This document shows, one piece after another, positions 27,686-36,941 of a stretch of DNA of 64,000 nt. This stretch comes from Methylocystis sp. H62 (GTDB lineage Bacteria; Pseudomonadota; Alphaproteobacteria; Rhizobiales; Beijerinckiaceae), in the NCBI RefSeq assembly GCF_015709515.1, contig NZ_JADNQZ010000043.1, positions 1 to 64,000 on the forward strand, read 5' to 3'. The notes beneath the pieces are model-generated. The model saw only the letters and a list, made by a program, of their open reading frames with translations. It was not told the origin of the DNA and searched no databases. Made by a program: the position numbers and the translations under genes. Each line of letters begins with the position of its first letter. The stretch's first letter is position 1.

Positions 27686-29126
27686 CACTACTTTGGCAGT
27701 TTCAATCATTGGCTTTTCGCAGCATGGTTTTGCAGTGTGGGCATCTATAGGGCGGCGCGCGGGAGAGATGGGCGAGAACGGCGCGGCGGATCGCGGGCAA
27801 ACTCGGTTGCGGCGGTCCGACGGCGATTCTTTTTTTTCCCTTTCGTCTCGGTGAGGCGGCGGCTTTGCAGAAAAGCGTAAGCGATCATCGTCATCAGCGC
27901 ATGACGATGCAGACCATGCCAGGATCGCCCTTCGAAGTGGTCGAGGCCGAGTTCTTCCTTGAGTTGCTGATGCGCTTTTTCGCAGACCCAACGCGCCTTG
28001 ATTGTTGCGGCAACGGTTTTCAGATCGGCGTCGGCGGGCAGATTGGAGAGATAATACTTATGCTCGCCTGAGACACGGCGCTCGCCAATGAGCCAGGCTT
28101 CCTCGCCGGGCATATGTTGCATGCCTTTGTCGCCGATGCGTTGCGGCGGCCCGTCAGCGATACGGACGCGAAGCGCGGCGAAGGCGGCCCGCAGCGGTTT
28201 CTTCGTTCCCTTGCGCCAACTGAGCGAACGCCATTTGGCGCAAGCCAGCATGTCTTCAGCGGGAACGGAGCGCTGGTTGGGGACATGACGTTTGCGCGGG
28301 CGACCGCGGCCGGCGACGGGGAAGATCAGCTTGACGTTCTGTGGATAGACCTTCTGATGTTTTGGGACGCCGACGGCCCAATTGAGGCTGCGCGTGTCGA
28401 GCCCATGTCGGAACGGGGCGGATAGACCGTAGCCGGCGTCGGCAAGCACGACGCCGAAACGCGCGCCGGCGCTGATCACGCGATCGATTTCGGCGAGCGC
28501 GATTTGCGGCTTCGTGCGCGCCTTCCGACAAGCGTCGGGGACGGCCGCTTTCACCATGCGCGCGGCGTTGCTTGTCCAGCTTTCGGGCAAGAACAAGCGC
28601 AGGCCGATCATGACGGGAACCTCGCCTTGCGCCAGCGTCAGCGACACGAGCGTCTGGCAATTGGCGTTCTTGCCCAAGACGGAAGCGTATTGCGGCGCGA
28701 CGCCGACTGAATGCGCTCCCTTCTTCGGCAGGGCTGTGTCGTCGATGATCAGAAACGCTTTTGCGCCGCCGACCAGCCTGTCAGCCTGAAGGGCAAGTTC
28801 TTCCTCCAGCGGCGTCTCATCCCAGACGCCGCTGGAAATAAAATGATGCAGCTGATCATAATCCCCCGGCGCCAGCCGAGACGCCATCGGCTCGACGCTC
28901 TTGCGGTCGCCAGGACCGATCAGACCCTCAACGTAAAGCGGACACATGCGCCGGCGAGCCTTATGTCCCAGCCGCGCCAGAAACGGCGCCAGCCAAGTCT
29001 CGAGATCTCTCTTCCACGACCCAGCCATGGCCGGCCCTCCAAGAAGCCGACCCCCTATGAATCACGCATGCCGACAAAAAGGAATCCCCAAACGGCGCAG
29101 CCTCAAAAAAATCTGCCAAAGTAGTG
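27686..29126 (-). mobile_element. IS701-family insertion sequence, apparently intact
   Basis: The ends CACTACTTTGGCAG and its exact complement CTGCCAAAGTAGTG bound 1441 bp, and each is flanked by CTAG (27682-27685 and 29127-29130), the target duplication expected for this family. One transposase gene fills it on the minus strand. Its right-hand CTAG is also the outer end of the adjacent IS5-type element. Confidence 0.88.
27745..29028 (-). CDS. IS701-family transposase
   Basis: 427 residues. The N-terminus has VEGLIGPGDRKSVEPMASRL and DYDQLHHFISSGVWDE, diagnostic of IS701 transposases. A DDE-type RNase H core follows with IIDDTALPKKGAHSVGVAPQ (first Asp), VVLADAGYG (second Asp) and KEELGLDHFEGRSW (Glu). 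It moves the element by cut and paste. The frame is uninterrupted and the terminal repeats are perfect, so this copy may be active. A truncated relative of its N-terminal part is found at about 30420-30580. Confidence 0.92.
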   Translation of the reverse strand: MAGSWKRDLETWLAPFLARLGHKARRRMCPLYVEGLIGPGDRKSVEPMASRLAPGDYDQLHHFISSGVWDETPLEEELALQADRLVGGAKAFLIIDDTALPKKGAHSVGVAPQYASVLGKNANCQTLVSLTLAQGEVPVMIGLRLFLPESWTSNAARMVKAAVPDACRKARTKPQIALAEIDRVISAGARFGVVLADAGYGLSAPFRHGLDTRSLNWAVGVPKHQKVYPQNVKLIFPVAGRGRPRKRHVPNQRSVPAEDMLACAKWRSLSWRKGTKKPLRAAFAALRVRIADGPPQRIGDKGMQHMPGEEAWLIGERRVSGEHKYYLSNLPADADLKTVAATIKARWVCEKAHQQLKEELGLDHFEGRSWHGLHRHALMTMIAYAFLQSRRLTETKGKKKNRRRTAATEFARDPPRRSRPSLPRAAL

Positions 29127-30010
29127 CTAGGTCGTGTGGACGAATTAGCGCTTGAAGATCGCTTGGGGATTCCCACGCGGAATCAGGCATGATTCATAGG
29201 ACTCCGACTGAGTCGGAGACCAGAAGCCATGTCGACGCGGATGGACGAGGAAGACTGGGCGCATACGCTCGCGGTGTTTCGGGCCTGCATTCCGCGTCGC
29301 GGACGCAAGGCCGACGACGATCGCCGCTTCCTCGAAGCGCTTCATTTCTTCACAGTCGAAAACGTAAGATGACGCGCGTTGCCGGAGCGGTTCGGACACT
29401 GGAACGGCGTATGGAAGCGGTTCGACCGCTTGAGCAAGGCCGGCGTATTCGAGGCCTTCTTCGATACGCTCGCGTCCATGAGTTCGTCGGCGCATCTGAT
29501 CCAGATGTTCGATTCAACGATCGTGCGCGCGCACGTATCGGCCGCAGGCGCCAAAGGGGGCAAGAAGCGCAGGCGCTCGGGCGTTCGCGCGGCGGCTTCA
29601 CCACGAAAATCCACGCCAAGTCGGACGCATCGGGCGATATCATCGCTTTCGATCTGACCGGCGGCGAGGCTGCCGACGCGCTGCATTTCGAAATGCTGCT
29701 CGACATCGGCCCGGATATTCAGCCGCGCGCCGCTATTTGTGACAAGGGCTACGCCAGCAAAGCGAAGCGCGCGGCGGCGAGAGCGCGCGGCATCGCCCCA
29801 GTCATCCCGCACAAGGCCAATGAGAAAGACAAACCGAAGTTCTTCGCCAGGACGCTCTATAAAGCCCGCGCTCGTATCGAGCAGGGCATGGGGCGCATCA
29901 AACGGTTCAAGCGCGTCGCCCTACGCTGCGAAAAGACAGCCAGAAATTTCCGATCCATCGTCAGTTTCGCAGCAGGCCTATGCTTGATCAAATTCGTCCG
30001 CACGGCCTAG
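29127..30010 (+). mobile_element. IS5-family insertion sequence with a disrupted transposase
   Basis: Ends CTAGGTCGTGTGGACGAATT and AATTCGTCCGCACGGCCTAG are near-perfect inverted repeats including CTAG. The transposase starts at ATG 29229 (MSTRMDEEDWAHTLAVFRAC), hits a stop at about 29371, resumes as PERFGHWNGVWKRFDRLSKA, and changes frame again at the CAAAGGGGGC run near 29554 (probably the programmed site), ending in KRFKRVALRCEKTARNFRSI. The first stop probably inactivates it. Confidence 0.82.
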
Positions 30011-30075
30011 TCATCTGGAACTGAAGTCCATTTCATTATAGGATAGGGCTTTCGCATGAAAGCGGGAGCAAGTTA

Positions 30076-30420
30076 TGGCCAATTCGACGGGGCGTCCGAT
30101 TGCTCCCTTGATCCTCACTGCGGCTGAGCGAGTCTATCTCTAACGACAGGTTCGTCGCCATCGCGTGGCGCGGCGTTATCTGAACGCTGCCGCGTTATCC
30201 TCCAATGCGCGGATGGCGTTCCCAGCAAGTCCGTTGCGAGCGAGATTGGCGTCTATGAGCACACGGTTGGCAAGTGGCGACGGCGCTTTCTGAGGGACCG
30301 CATCGATGGGCTATTGGATGAGGCCCGTCCAGGCAGACCTCGAACAATCAAGGATGATTAGGTCGCCGCCGTTATTGAGCGCACGCTCCGGTCCACGCCA
30401 ATAGGCGGCGGTGTGCAGAA
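30076..30420 (+). pseudogene. IS630-family transposase N-terminal relic
   Basis: Joining frames gives MANSTGRPIAPLILTAAERV, RCRVILQCADGVPSKSVASE and IGVYEHTVGKWRRRFLRDRI then GLLDEARPGRPRTI. This is the helix-turn-helix N-terminal half of an IS630-type transposase. It has a frameshift near 30180, a stop codon at about 30358, and is cut off before the DDE domain by the next relic. Confidence 0.7.
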
Positions 30421-31000
30421 TGAGGCGTATCTGATTGTCGAGCGGCGACCGACAGGATGTGCGATAGGCGCGGGTGATCGCAAGAGCATGCAGCCCATGG
30501 CAGCGCGCGATGGCGAAATCGGATACGACCAGCTTCATCACTTTATCTCCAGCGGAGGCTGGCGCCATCGACAGCCAACGGTCAAGGCCCCGGCCACGCA
30601 AGTGCGGGGCTCCGACGCGGGCAGGAAATCGCAGGGCGCAAGCGCCAAATTGTGGTGGATACGGACGGACGGCCGCTCATGTTCAAATCTGGACGACTGC
30701 GGATATTTCCGACTCCGCGGGCGCAGTATATTCTCGGTGCTATCCGCAACCGCTGGCCGTGGGTCAAGCATCTCTTCACCGACGGTGCCTACGGCCGTAG
30801 AAAACTCATAAACAAGGCGGCGTTCAAAGAGTTCGTCATAGAGATCGTGCGAAGGATCGACGCTGATCCGGGCTTCAAGGTTCTGCCGCGGCGCTGGGGT
30901 CGTCGAGCGAACCTTCGGCTGGATGACCCGCTGGCGGCACCGTCTCCCGTGAAGAACTCTCATGTTTTTGACATGACATCAGTTTCGGTTTCGGCGAAGT
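30420..31000 (+). pseudogene. mosaic of IS701-type and IS5-type transposase relics
   Basis: About 30445-30560 encodes GAGDRKSMQPMAARDGEIGY and DQLHHFISSGGW, a diverged copy of the IS701 transposase N-terminus. From about 30590 the sequence switches to the C-terminal half of an IS5-type transposase: VDTDGRPLMFKSG, then AIRNRWPWVKHLFTDGAYGR and EIVRRIDADPGFKVLPRRWG, ending near 30950. Neither part has a start or complete catalytic core. Confidence 0.65.
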
Positions 31001-31110
31001 AATCGTTTTCGCAAGGTTTTGCGGGGTTGGGCGGGTTTTTCTTGCAAATTGATCCGGCGTCGATGTCGTGATTCTCTCTGTCCGTCGAGTGGCGAGCGAG
31101 GAGATTCGCG

Positions 31111-31814
31111 ATGCGGCCGAAGGAGCGGCGGGACGGCGGGCAGAAGGATTTGTTTCGGGCGCGGCTCGATCAGATCGTCGACATGGGCCATCCGCTGGCG
31201 AAGCTCGCCCAAGCCATCGCCTGGGGCTTTCTCGAGCAGAACTTCGGCGCGGTTTACGCCGACGTTCCGGGCCGTCCGCCCTTGCCGACGCGGCTGATGG
31301 CCGGGCTCGCGATCCTGAAGCACACGCACGATCTCTCCGATGAAGCCTTATGCGAGCGCTGGGTGGAGAACCCCTATTTTCAACTCTTTTGCGGCGAGGA
31401 GTTTTTCCAGCACCAGCCGCCCTTCGACCGCTCGTCGCTGACGAGCTGGCGTCAGCGGATGGGCGAGGAGAAGCTCGCGGCGCTTGTCCAGGAGAGCCTG
31501 TCCGTGGCGACGAAGACAGGCGCGGCGAAGCCGTCCGACTTCTCCAGGATCATCGTCGACACGACGGTGCAGGAAAAGGCCGTCGCTTTTCCAACGGACG
31601 CCAAGCTCATGCATCGAGCCGAACGGCTCGTTCGGCTGGCGAAGAAGCACGGCGTCGCGCTGCGGCAATCCTATGAGCGCATCGGCAAGCACGCGCTGAT
31701 CGCGCATCAGCGTTACGCGCACGCCAAGCAGTTCAAACGCGCGAACAAGGCGTTGCGCAAACTCCGCACGTTTCTGGGCCGCGTCGAGCGCGACAGAGCC
31801 GGCCCCGCAAATTC
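31111..31814 (+). pseudogene. IS5-type transposase truncated by an IS3 element
   Basis: Opens with MRPKERRDGGQKDLFRARLD, has LPTRLMAGLAILKHTHDLSD, FFQHQPPFDRSSLTSWRQRM and FSRIIVDTTVQEKAVAFPTD with the first catalytic Asp, and runs to [20 protein letters not shown]. The frame then crosses the end of the IS3 element at 31815. The C-terminal catalytic half is not found on the other side of the IS3 copy, so a deletion accompanied or followed the insertion. Confidence 0.75.
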
Positions 31815-31883
31815 GGACAGTAGCATAAGTGGATTTCCTGCCTGACAGCGGCGAGGATTCTCGCCGCGAATCAGGAGCAATCG

Positions 31884-32192
31884 ATGACGAAGACGAGCCG
31901 CCGGACACATTCTCCGGCCTTCAAGGCGAAGGTGGCTTTGGCCGCCTTTAAGGGCGAGAAGACGCTGGTCGAGCTGGCGCAGCAGTTTGACGTTCACCCG
32001 AACCAGATCACGACCTGGAAAAGCCAGCTTCTGGAGGGCGCTGCGGGCGTGTTCGGTCAGGAAAAGACCGAGACGAAAGAAGCGGCTGTCGATTTGGAAG
32101 CGCTTCACGCCAAGATCGGCGAACTGACCCTGGCCAATGATTTTTTAGAGGGCGCGCTCAGCGAGGCCGGCCTGCTGAGCGCAAAGCGATGA
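31884..32192 (+). CDS. IS3-family transposase OrfA
   Basis: 102 residues with the helix-turn-helix of IS3 OrfA proteins ([20 protein letters not shown] then [20 protein letters not shown]) and a leucine-zipper-like C-terminal helix ([20 protein letters not shown]). It overlaps orfB by four bases, the normal layout. OrfA binds the terminal repeats and, fused to OrfB by frameshifting, forms the active transposase. It appears intact, but its partner is not. Confidence 0.88.
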   Translation: MTKTSRRTHSPAFKAKVALAAFKGEKTLVELAQQFDVHPNQITTWKSQLLEGAAGVFGQEKTETKEAAVDLEALHAKIGELTLANDFLEGALSEAGLLSAKR

Positions 32193-33088
32193 TCGACCGC
32201 AGCCATGCCTTTCCGATCGCGGGGCAAGCGAAGATGCTCGGCGTCGCCCGCAGCACGGTCTATTGCAAGCCACGGCCGGTCTCGGCCGATGACTTGCAGC
32301 TGATGCGCCGCCTCGACGAGCTGCATCTCGATTTTCCCTTCGCCGGCGCACGAATGCTGCGCGATCTGCTGCGGCGCGAGGGCGTCGTTGTCGGCCGTCG
32401 CCACGTGACGACGCTGATGAAGCGGATGGGGATCGAGGCGATCTATCGCCGGCCGAATACGAGCAAAGCCGCGCCGGGGCACAAAATCTATCCATATCTC
32501 CTGCGCGGCGTGAAGATCGAGAGACCGGATCATGTCTGGGCGATGGACATCAGCTACATCCCGATGCGGAGCGGCTTCATCTATCTCGCGGCGGTGGTCG
32601 ACGTGGCGAGCCGGCGCGTACTGGCTCATCGCGTGTCCGACCCGCGGCAATTGCTTTCCAGAATTGAACAAGCTGCTCCCGGACGGCCGCTGGCGGCCTG
32701 CCAGGCGAGCGCATCGCCTTTGTGTCAGATGTTTTGGTATTTGCTCTCGTCCGCGCCATCGCCGTCTCCATTGAGATCGTTGCGACGACCAATTGAATCC
32801 GCCCAGTTCACCAGCATCGATTTTACGAGCGTGCTGCTGGACGCGAAGGTCACGATCAGCATGGACGGCAAGGGCGCCTGGCGCGACAATGTCTTCGTCG
32901 AGCGATTATGGCGCAGCGTGAAATACGAGGAAGTCTATCTGCGCGCCTACGACAGCGTGTCCGAAGCGCGCGCGTCGATTGCCAGATATCTGGCGTTTTA
33001 CAATGATCGGCGCCCGCACTCGAGCCTTGACGGACGCACGCCTGACGAGGCCTACTTCGGCAAGCAAGCGATGGCGGTCGCCGCATGA
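32189..33088 (+). pseudogene. IS3-family OrfB with the catalytic centre replaced by an IS30-like fragment
   Basis: The frame stays open for 299 codons. HVWAMDISYIPMRSGFIYLA carries the first catalytic Asp, and the end (GKGAWRDNVFVERLWRSVKY through RRPHSSLDG) is normal. Between about 32640 and 32803, where family members carry NTDQGSQFTS with the second catalytic Asp, the sequence is foreign and reads RPIESAQFTS at the exit. On the minus strand this insert encodes SPGRPPAAVREQLVQFWKAI, the IS30-type N-terminus. The product should be inactive. Confidence 0.75.
32640..32803 (-). mobile_element. IS30-family fragment inside IS3 orfB
   Basis: The 26-bp terminal repeat at 32778-32803 is followed inward on the minus strand by a start at 32792 and the residues MARTRANTKTSDTKAMRSPG then RPPAAVREQLVQFWKAIAAG. 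The fragment stops at about 32640. The rest of the IS30 element and about 60 bp of the host orfB are gone. Confidence 0.6.
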
Positions 33089-33354
33089 CCGTCCTTCGAT
33101 TTTGTCGCAGCTCTGGTCGGGCTACGCCCTCCCGGCGCCGCGACAAAATCGAGACGCCCCGCATTCAGCAAACCCGGCAGGAAAGCCACTTAAAATCCGC
33201 GGGGAGCTGTCCAAACAACCGGGGCCAGCTCTATGATCCACGTTCCAATGGGCGGCCTCGTCTTGCCAAGGATCGCTCATTGATAAAGATTCTCAAACGG
33301 ACTCTCAGGCCGTCAAATGAAAATTGGGGCCGCGTCTGCGACCCTACAGCCGCT

Positions 33355-34194
33355 ATGAGCAACAAGCGCAGGACCTTCGAAATGAAAAGTTTCCTCAAAC
33401 GCATTGAAGCCAAATTGTGGACAATAAGGCTTGGCGAGCCGCCGTGTTATACATCGTTTCGCGCAACTGTGACCGACAAACTGAGAAGGAATTACACAGG
33501 AAAAGCCGCAAGCATTTTTTTTGAAAATAGGGGACGCATTATCCACAAATGGCTCCATTACCTTCCAATCTACGACAGCTTGCTCGGCTGTTACCGACAG
33601 GCAGACGTCAGAGTCCTCGAAATTGGTGTATCGAAAGGCGGCTCGCTGGATATGTGGCGAAAGTTCTTGGGAGATAGAGCGACGATCTTTGGCGTCGATA
33701 ATAATCCTGAGTGCGCGCCCTTGGACACACAAACGGGGCCTGTCCGTATCGGTTCTCAAGACGATGTGGATTTCCTCCTTAGTGTAGTGAAAGAAATGGG
33801 CGGGCTTGATATCGTCCTGGACGATGGCTCACATATTGCCTGCCATCAGCGCGCCAGCTTTGAAACTTTGTGGCCTCTCATAAGTGAGGGTGGACTTTAT
33901 ATTGTTGAGGATACTCATACAGCCTATTGGCCGCAATTCGAGGGCGGGTTGCGCAGGCGCGGGACAATCATCGAATACTTCAAAAACAAGGTAGATCATA
34001 TGCATAAGCACTACCAAGCCGGTGGGTCCAACACCCCGGAGGCAATGACAGACATCGAGAGCGTCCAGTTTTTCGATTCAATCATAGCGATTCGGAAACG
34101 CAAGCAGTTCCCACGATATACTGTCATGACAGGAGAGACGGATGGGGAAAAACAAACGAATGCAGTGATGTTGGAAACACCAAGATGCTCGTGA
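33355..34194 (+). CDS. class I SAM-dependent methyltransferase (Methyltransf_24 / cephalosporin hydroxylase-like)
   Basis: 279 residues from ATG 33355 (ATG 33382 is an alternative; the longer frame back to 33085 runs into the IS3 element and is not used). The motif VRVLEIGVSKGGSLDMWRKF binds SAM, FGVDNNPEC is motif II, and DIVLDDGSHIACHQRASFET with GGLYIVEDTHTAYW contains the acidic residues typical of this metal-dependent subgroup. Such enzymes O-methylate sugars in surface polysaccharides and in macrolide glycosides. It is isolated between two IS3 elements but its reading frame is complete. Confidence 0.78.
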   Translation: MSNKRRTFEMKSFLKRIEAKLWTIRLGEPPCYTSFRATVTDKLRRNYTGKAASIFFENRGRIIHKWLHYLPIYDSLLGCYRQADVRVLEIGVSKGGSLDMWRKFLGDRATIFGVDNNPECAPLDTQTGPVRIGSQDDVDFLLSVVKEMGGLDIVLDDGSHIACHQRASFETLWPLISEGGLYIVEDTHTAYWPQFEGGLRRRGTIIEYFKNKVDHMHKHYQAGGSNTPEAMTDIESVQFFDSIIAIRKRKQFPRYTVMTGETDGEKQTNAVMLETPRCS

Positions 34195-34450
34195 GAATGA
34201 AGAAGCAATTGGCGAGTTCGCGCAACAGCTGCGGGACTTTCAGCCAGAATGATTCAATCTTAACCCGCTCGAAGGTGCGCCAACATCTGGCGCGTTCTTA
34301 TTATGGCCTTAACGTCTGTCCCATGATCTGGCGTGAGCTCGACAATTTTTCCTCGGGCTCAGTCTGCTTGGTCCGAGCTTCCAATCGCGATCGTCGTCCT
34401 TTCCACGTGACCACCTTGTGACCTGCCCCTGAACTTTCATCCAACGGCAA

Positions 34451-35365
34451 TTAGAGTCCCGTTTGTTGTACGCCCGAGGGCGCGGGTGGAGCAACAGGCG
34501 ATCGGCGGAGCTGGTCGGGGTTGCGCAGCCGATCGCCTGTTGCGGTGAGATTGGCCGCATATTCCGCCGGCGTCGCGTAGCCGAGCGAAGAATGCGGGCG
34601 TCGATGATTGTAGTCGCTGACCCATGCGCCGATCTTCTCCCGCGCGTGGTCGAGGCCGAAGAACAGCGTTTCGTTCAGCAGCTTATCGCGCATACGACCG
34701 TTGAAGCTTTCGCAGAAGCCGTTCTGCATGGGCTTGCCCGGCGCAATATAATGCCACTCGATCTTGCTTTTGGTCGCCCAGGAGAGGATGGCGTTCGAGG
34801 TGAATTCCGTCCCGTTATCAGAGACGATCACTCCAGGTTTTCCGCGCCCACGGATCAGCGTCGACAGCTCACGGGCGACACGCTTGCCCGAGATCGATGT
34901 GTCGGGGATCGCCGCCAGGCATTCGCGCGTCACGTCGTCGACGATGTTGAGGACGCGGAACCGCCTGCCGCAGGCAAACTGGTCATGCACGAAGTCCAAA
35001 GACCAGCGCGCATTCGGCCTTGGCTCGACAACGATCGGCGCCCGCGTGCCGACAGCGCGGCGGCGGGCCCGGCGTTTGCGCACCGTAAGCCCTTCTTCGC
35101 GGTAAAGCCGGTAGATACGGTTTTTGCCCGAGCGCTCGCCTTCCTGGCGCAGCAGGATGAACAGCCGCCGATAGCCAAAGCGTCGGCGGGGGTTGGCGAG
35201 TTCCCGAAGTCTTTCACGCAGTTCCCGATCCGCCGGCCGCTTTGGCGTATAGCGAACCGTCGTGCGGTCGATGGCGACGATGTTACAGGCCCGACGCTCC
35301 GACAGGCCCATGACGGCCCGAAGGTGCGCGACGGCTGCGCGCTTCACGGCGGGCCCTACCATTTT
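34451..35365 (-). CDS. IS3-family transposase OrfB
   Basis: The OrfB frame begins around [20 protein letters not shown] just after the A7 slippery run and ends at 34451. It shows the HTH_21 region ([20 protein letters not shown]) and a complete rve catalytic core: [20 protein letters not shown] with the first Asp, [12 protein letters not shown] with the second, and [20 protein letters not shown] with the Glu. It is probably made as a fusion with OrfA through frameshifting. This copy looks functional. Confidence 0.9.
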   Translation of the reverse strand, partial: KMVGPAVKRAAVAHLRAVMGLSERRACNIVAIDRTTVRYTPKRPADRELRERLRELANPRRRFGYRRLFILLRQEGERSGKNRIYRLYREEGLTVRKRRARRRAVGTRAPIVVEPRPNARWSLDFVHDQFACGRRFRVLNIVDDVTRECLAAIPDTSISGKRVARELSTLIRGRGKPGVIVSDNGTEFTSNAILSWATKSKIEWHYIAPGKPMQNGFCESFNGRMRDKLLNETLFFGLDHAREKIGAWVSDYNHRRPHSSLGYATPAEYAANLTATGDRLRNPDQLRRSPVAPPAPSGVQQTGL

Positions 35366-35622
35366 TTTCCCAGAAGCTCTCGCAACGCTGCTGCCTCGAG
35401 CATCTGGTCCGCCAGAAGCCTCTTCAGCTTTGCGTTCTCGTCCCCCAACGCCTTCAGCCGCTTGGCTTCGGAAGCGTCCATGCCGCCGAATTTGGCTTTC
35501 CAATTGTAGAGCGTCGCTTCCGAAACCGCGTATTTGCGCGCCAGATCCGCGACCTTCGCGCCCGCTTCCTGCTCCCGTAAAATCCCGATGATCTGCTCTT
35601 CCGTGAACCGCTTCTTCTTCAT
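35356..35622 (-). CDS. IS3-family transposase OrfA
   Basis: 88 residues beginning [20 protein letters not shown], then [20 protein letters not shown], the IS407-type helix-turn-helix, and a zipper helix [20 protein letters not shown]. It ends by overlapping orfB at the A7 run, where a shift would give the fusion transposase. Confidence 0.9.
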   Translation of the reverse strand: MKKKRFTEEQIIGILREQEAGAKVADLARKYAVSEATLYNWKAKFGGMDASEAKRLKALGDENAKLKRLLADQMLEAAALRELLGKKW

Positions 35623-35685
35623 CTCGTCCGTCCCTGCAATGGGTCGGACTCTAATCGAAGCTGGAGGAACTTTTCAGGGGCAGGT

Positions 35686-36006
35686 CATGGCGGATCCAGG
35701 TGGACGAACCGCTTCAACGCATGGCTTGAAAAAGCCGCTCTAGAGAATGGTCTCGTCTTCCTGAGCCCCGACCGCCGCAAGCGGGATATTGGTGCAGCCG
35801 TCACGAACGGCGACCGAATGTGAGTTTGATCTGGCCGGGAAACGACCAGGTCCCGGAAACAGGCTCAGACCTTGGACACCGACACAGCCAACGGAGTTTT
35901 ATTCATGCGCTACTGAAGCTGATCCCCTTGACCTGAACCTCCCCATGTGAGCGTTGAACAGTCCTGGTATGAGTAGTAGGTTCGGGACAAGATGGGATGA
36001 GATTAA
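35686..36006. other. no gene recognised
   Basis: About 320 bp between the IS3 element and the first AT-rich glycosyltransferase gene. Short frames lack motifs. Composition changes from GC-rich to AT-rich near 35990. Confidence 0.5.
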
Positions 36007-36837
36007 ATGAAAATAGCAGCAGTTGTCATCTGGTTCAATCCAAAAGAGGAGTTTGTTGAAAACATAAGCACCTTCTGTAAATTCGTAGATAGAACGATTA
36101 TCGTTGATAATTCCACCAACGATAACAGCAATTTGGTTCCAGCGCGTCCAGATATTGAATATATACCACTAAATAAAAACATCGGAATTGCAGCCGCACT
36201 CAATCTTGGTTGCGAGCGAGCCTCGCAGCTCGCGGTGGAATGGGTTCTAACGATGGATCAGGATAGCTGGTTTAACGAAGAAGCTATTCGTAGTTATTTG
36301 GATCCAAGCGCGCCGCACTTCAAAGAGAGAGGTGTAGCAATATTTTCCCCTTCGATCAGAGAAATCGCCTATGAAGGGTTGGAAGGCTTAACTGAATGCA
36401 AAAGCGCCATAACGTCTGGAAGTCTGGTACGGTTGGCAGCCTTTCTGGCAATTGGTGGCTTTAATGAGCAGCTGTTTATTGATCAAGTTGATCATGAGCT
36501 TTGTTTCCGCTTGTTGCGGATGGGTTATCGAATTGTTCGAGTTAATAGAATATTGCTTAACCACTCCCTCGGGGACCCTATAACAAGAAAGATATTTGGT
36601 CGAAGGGTAACTTCGTGGAACCATAGTTATTTACGGAAATATTACATGACGCGCAACAGGCTCTTTATGAGACAGGCCTATCCCGAAATTAGGCGTGGTT
36701 ATCTGAAGATGATAATTATCGATGCAATTAAGGTATTGTTAGTAGAGGAGGAAAAGATGAAGAAGCTACGACACATGTTTTTGGGCTGGCGCGATTTTGC
36801 ATTTGGGCGAATGGGCCGTTTCAATGATCGCTCCTAG
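36007..36837 (+). CDS. glycosyltransferase family 2 (rhamnosyltransferase-like)
   Basis: 276 residues. KIAAVVIWFNPKEEFVENIS starts the GT-A fold, PLNKNIGIAAALNLGCERA is the nucleotide-binding region, and WVLTMDQDSWF holds the DxD-like metal site. FIDQVDHELCFRLLRMGYRI is the acceptor-side E/D-rich helix of RfbF/WbbL-type rhamnosyltransferases. It would add a sugar to the lipid-linked repeat unit. The gene is distinctly AT-rich compared with the plasmid backbone, suggesting a separate origin. The sugar donor cannot be read from sequence; the local dTDP-rhamnose genes are relics. Confidence 0.82.
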   Translation: MKIAAVVIWFNPKEEFVENISTFCKFVDRTIIVDNSTNDNSNLVPARPDIEYIPLNKNIGIAAALNLGCERASQLAVEWVLTMDQDSWFNEEAIRSYLDPSAPHFKERGVAIFSPSIREIAYEGLEGLTECKSAITSGSLVRLAAFLAIGGFNEQLFIDQVDHELCFRLLRMGYRIVRVNRILLNHSLGDPITRKIFGRRVTSWNHSYLRKYYMTRNRLFMRQAYPEIRRGYLKMIIIDAIKVLLVEEEKMKKLRHMFLGWRDFAFGRMGRFNDRS

Positions 36838-36941
36838 TCCCTATGATTGCTGGGCCTGTGGGTGGCCCGTCATCCGATATTCGACGGTACGAAGGTTAAG
36901 CCCAAACCGAAGAAGCGCCTACTTGTGAAAGCACTGTTGCT

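Larger units (their letters stand above)
31815..33212 (+). mobile_element. IS3-family element carrying an IS30-like fragment
   Basis: The left end has GGACAG and AAGTGGATTTCCTGCC (31827-31842). The right end has GGCAGGAAAGCCACTT (33176-33191) and CTGTCC (33207-33212), 15 of 16 matches between the longer arms. It encodes orfA and a damaged orfB. A 12-bp perfect stem (CGATTTTGTCGC at 33097-33108 with its complement at 33140-33151) follows orfB and may terminate transcription. Confidence 0.78.
34422..35684 (-). mobile_element. IS3-family (IS407-like) insertion sequence, apparently intact
   Basis: Ends CCTGCCCCTGAA and TTCAGGGGCAGG are perfect 12-bp inverted repeats. The element encodes orfA and orfB on the minus strand. 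A run of seven T (35362-35368; A7 on the coding strand) at the orfA/orfB overlap fits programmed frameshifting. The left 355 bp are repeated at 37967-38321 with two mismatches. No target duplication was found. Confidence 0.88.

Noticed and set aside
33097-33151. 12-bp stem as a recombination site
   Set aside because: A 31-bp loop and position after IS3 orfB fit a transcription terminator-like hairpin better.
34463-35509. 348-codon plus-strand ORF
   Set aside because: Exact antisense of the IS3 transposase orfB.
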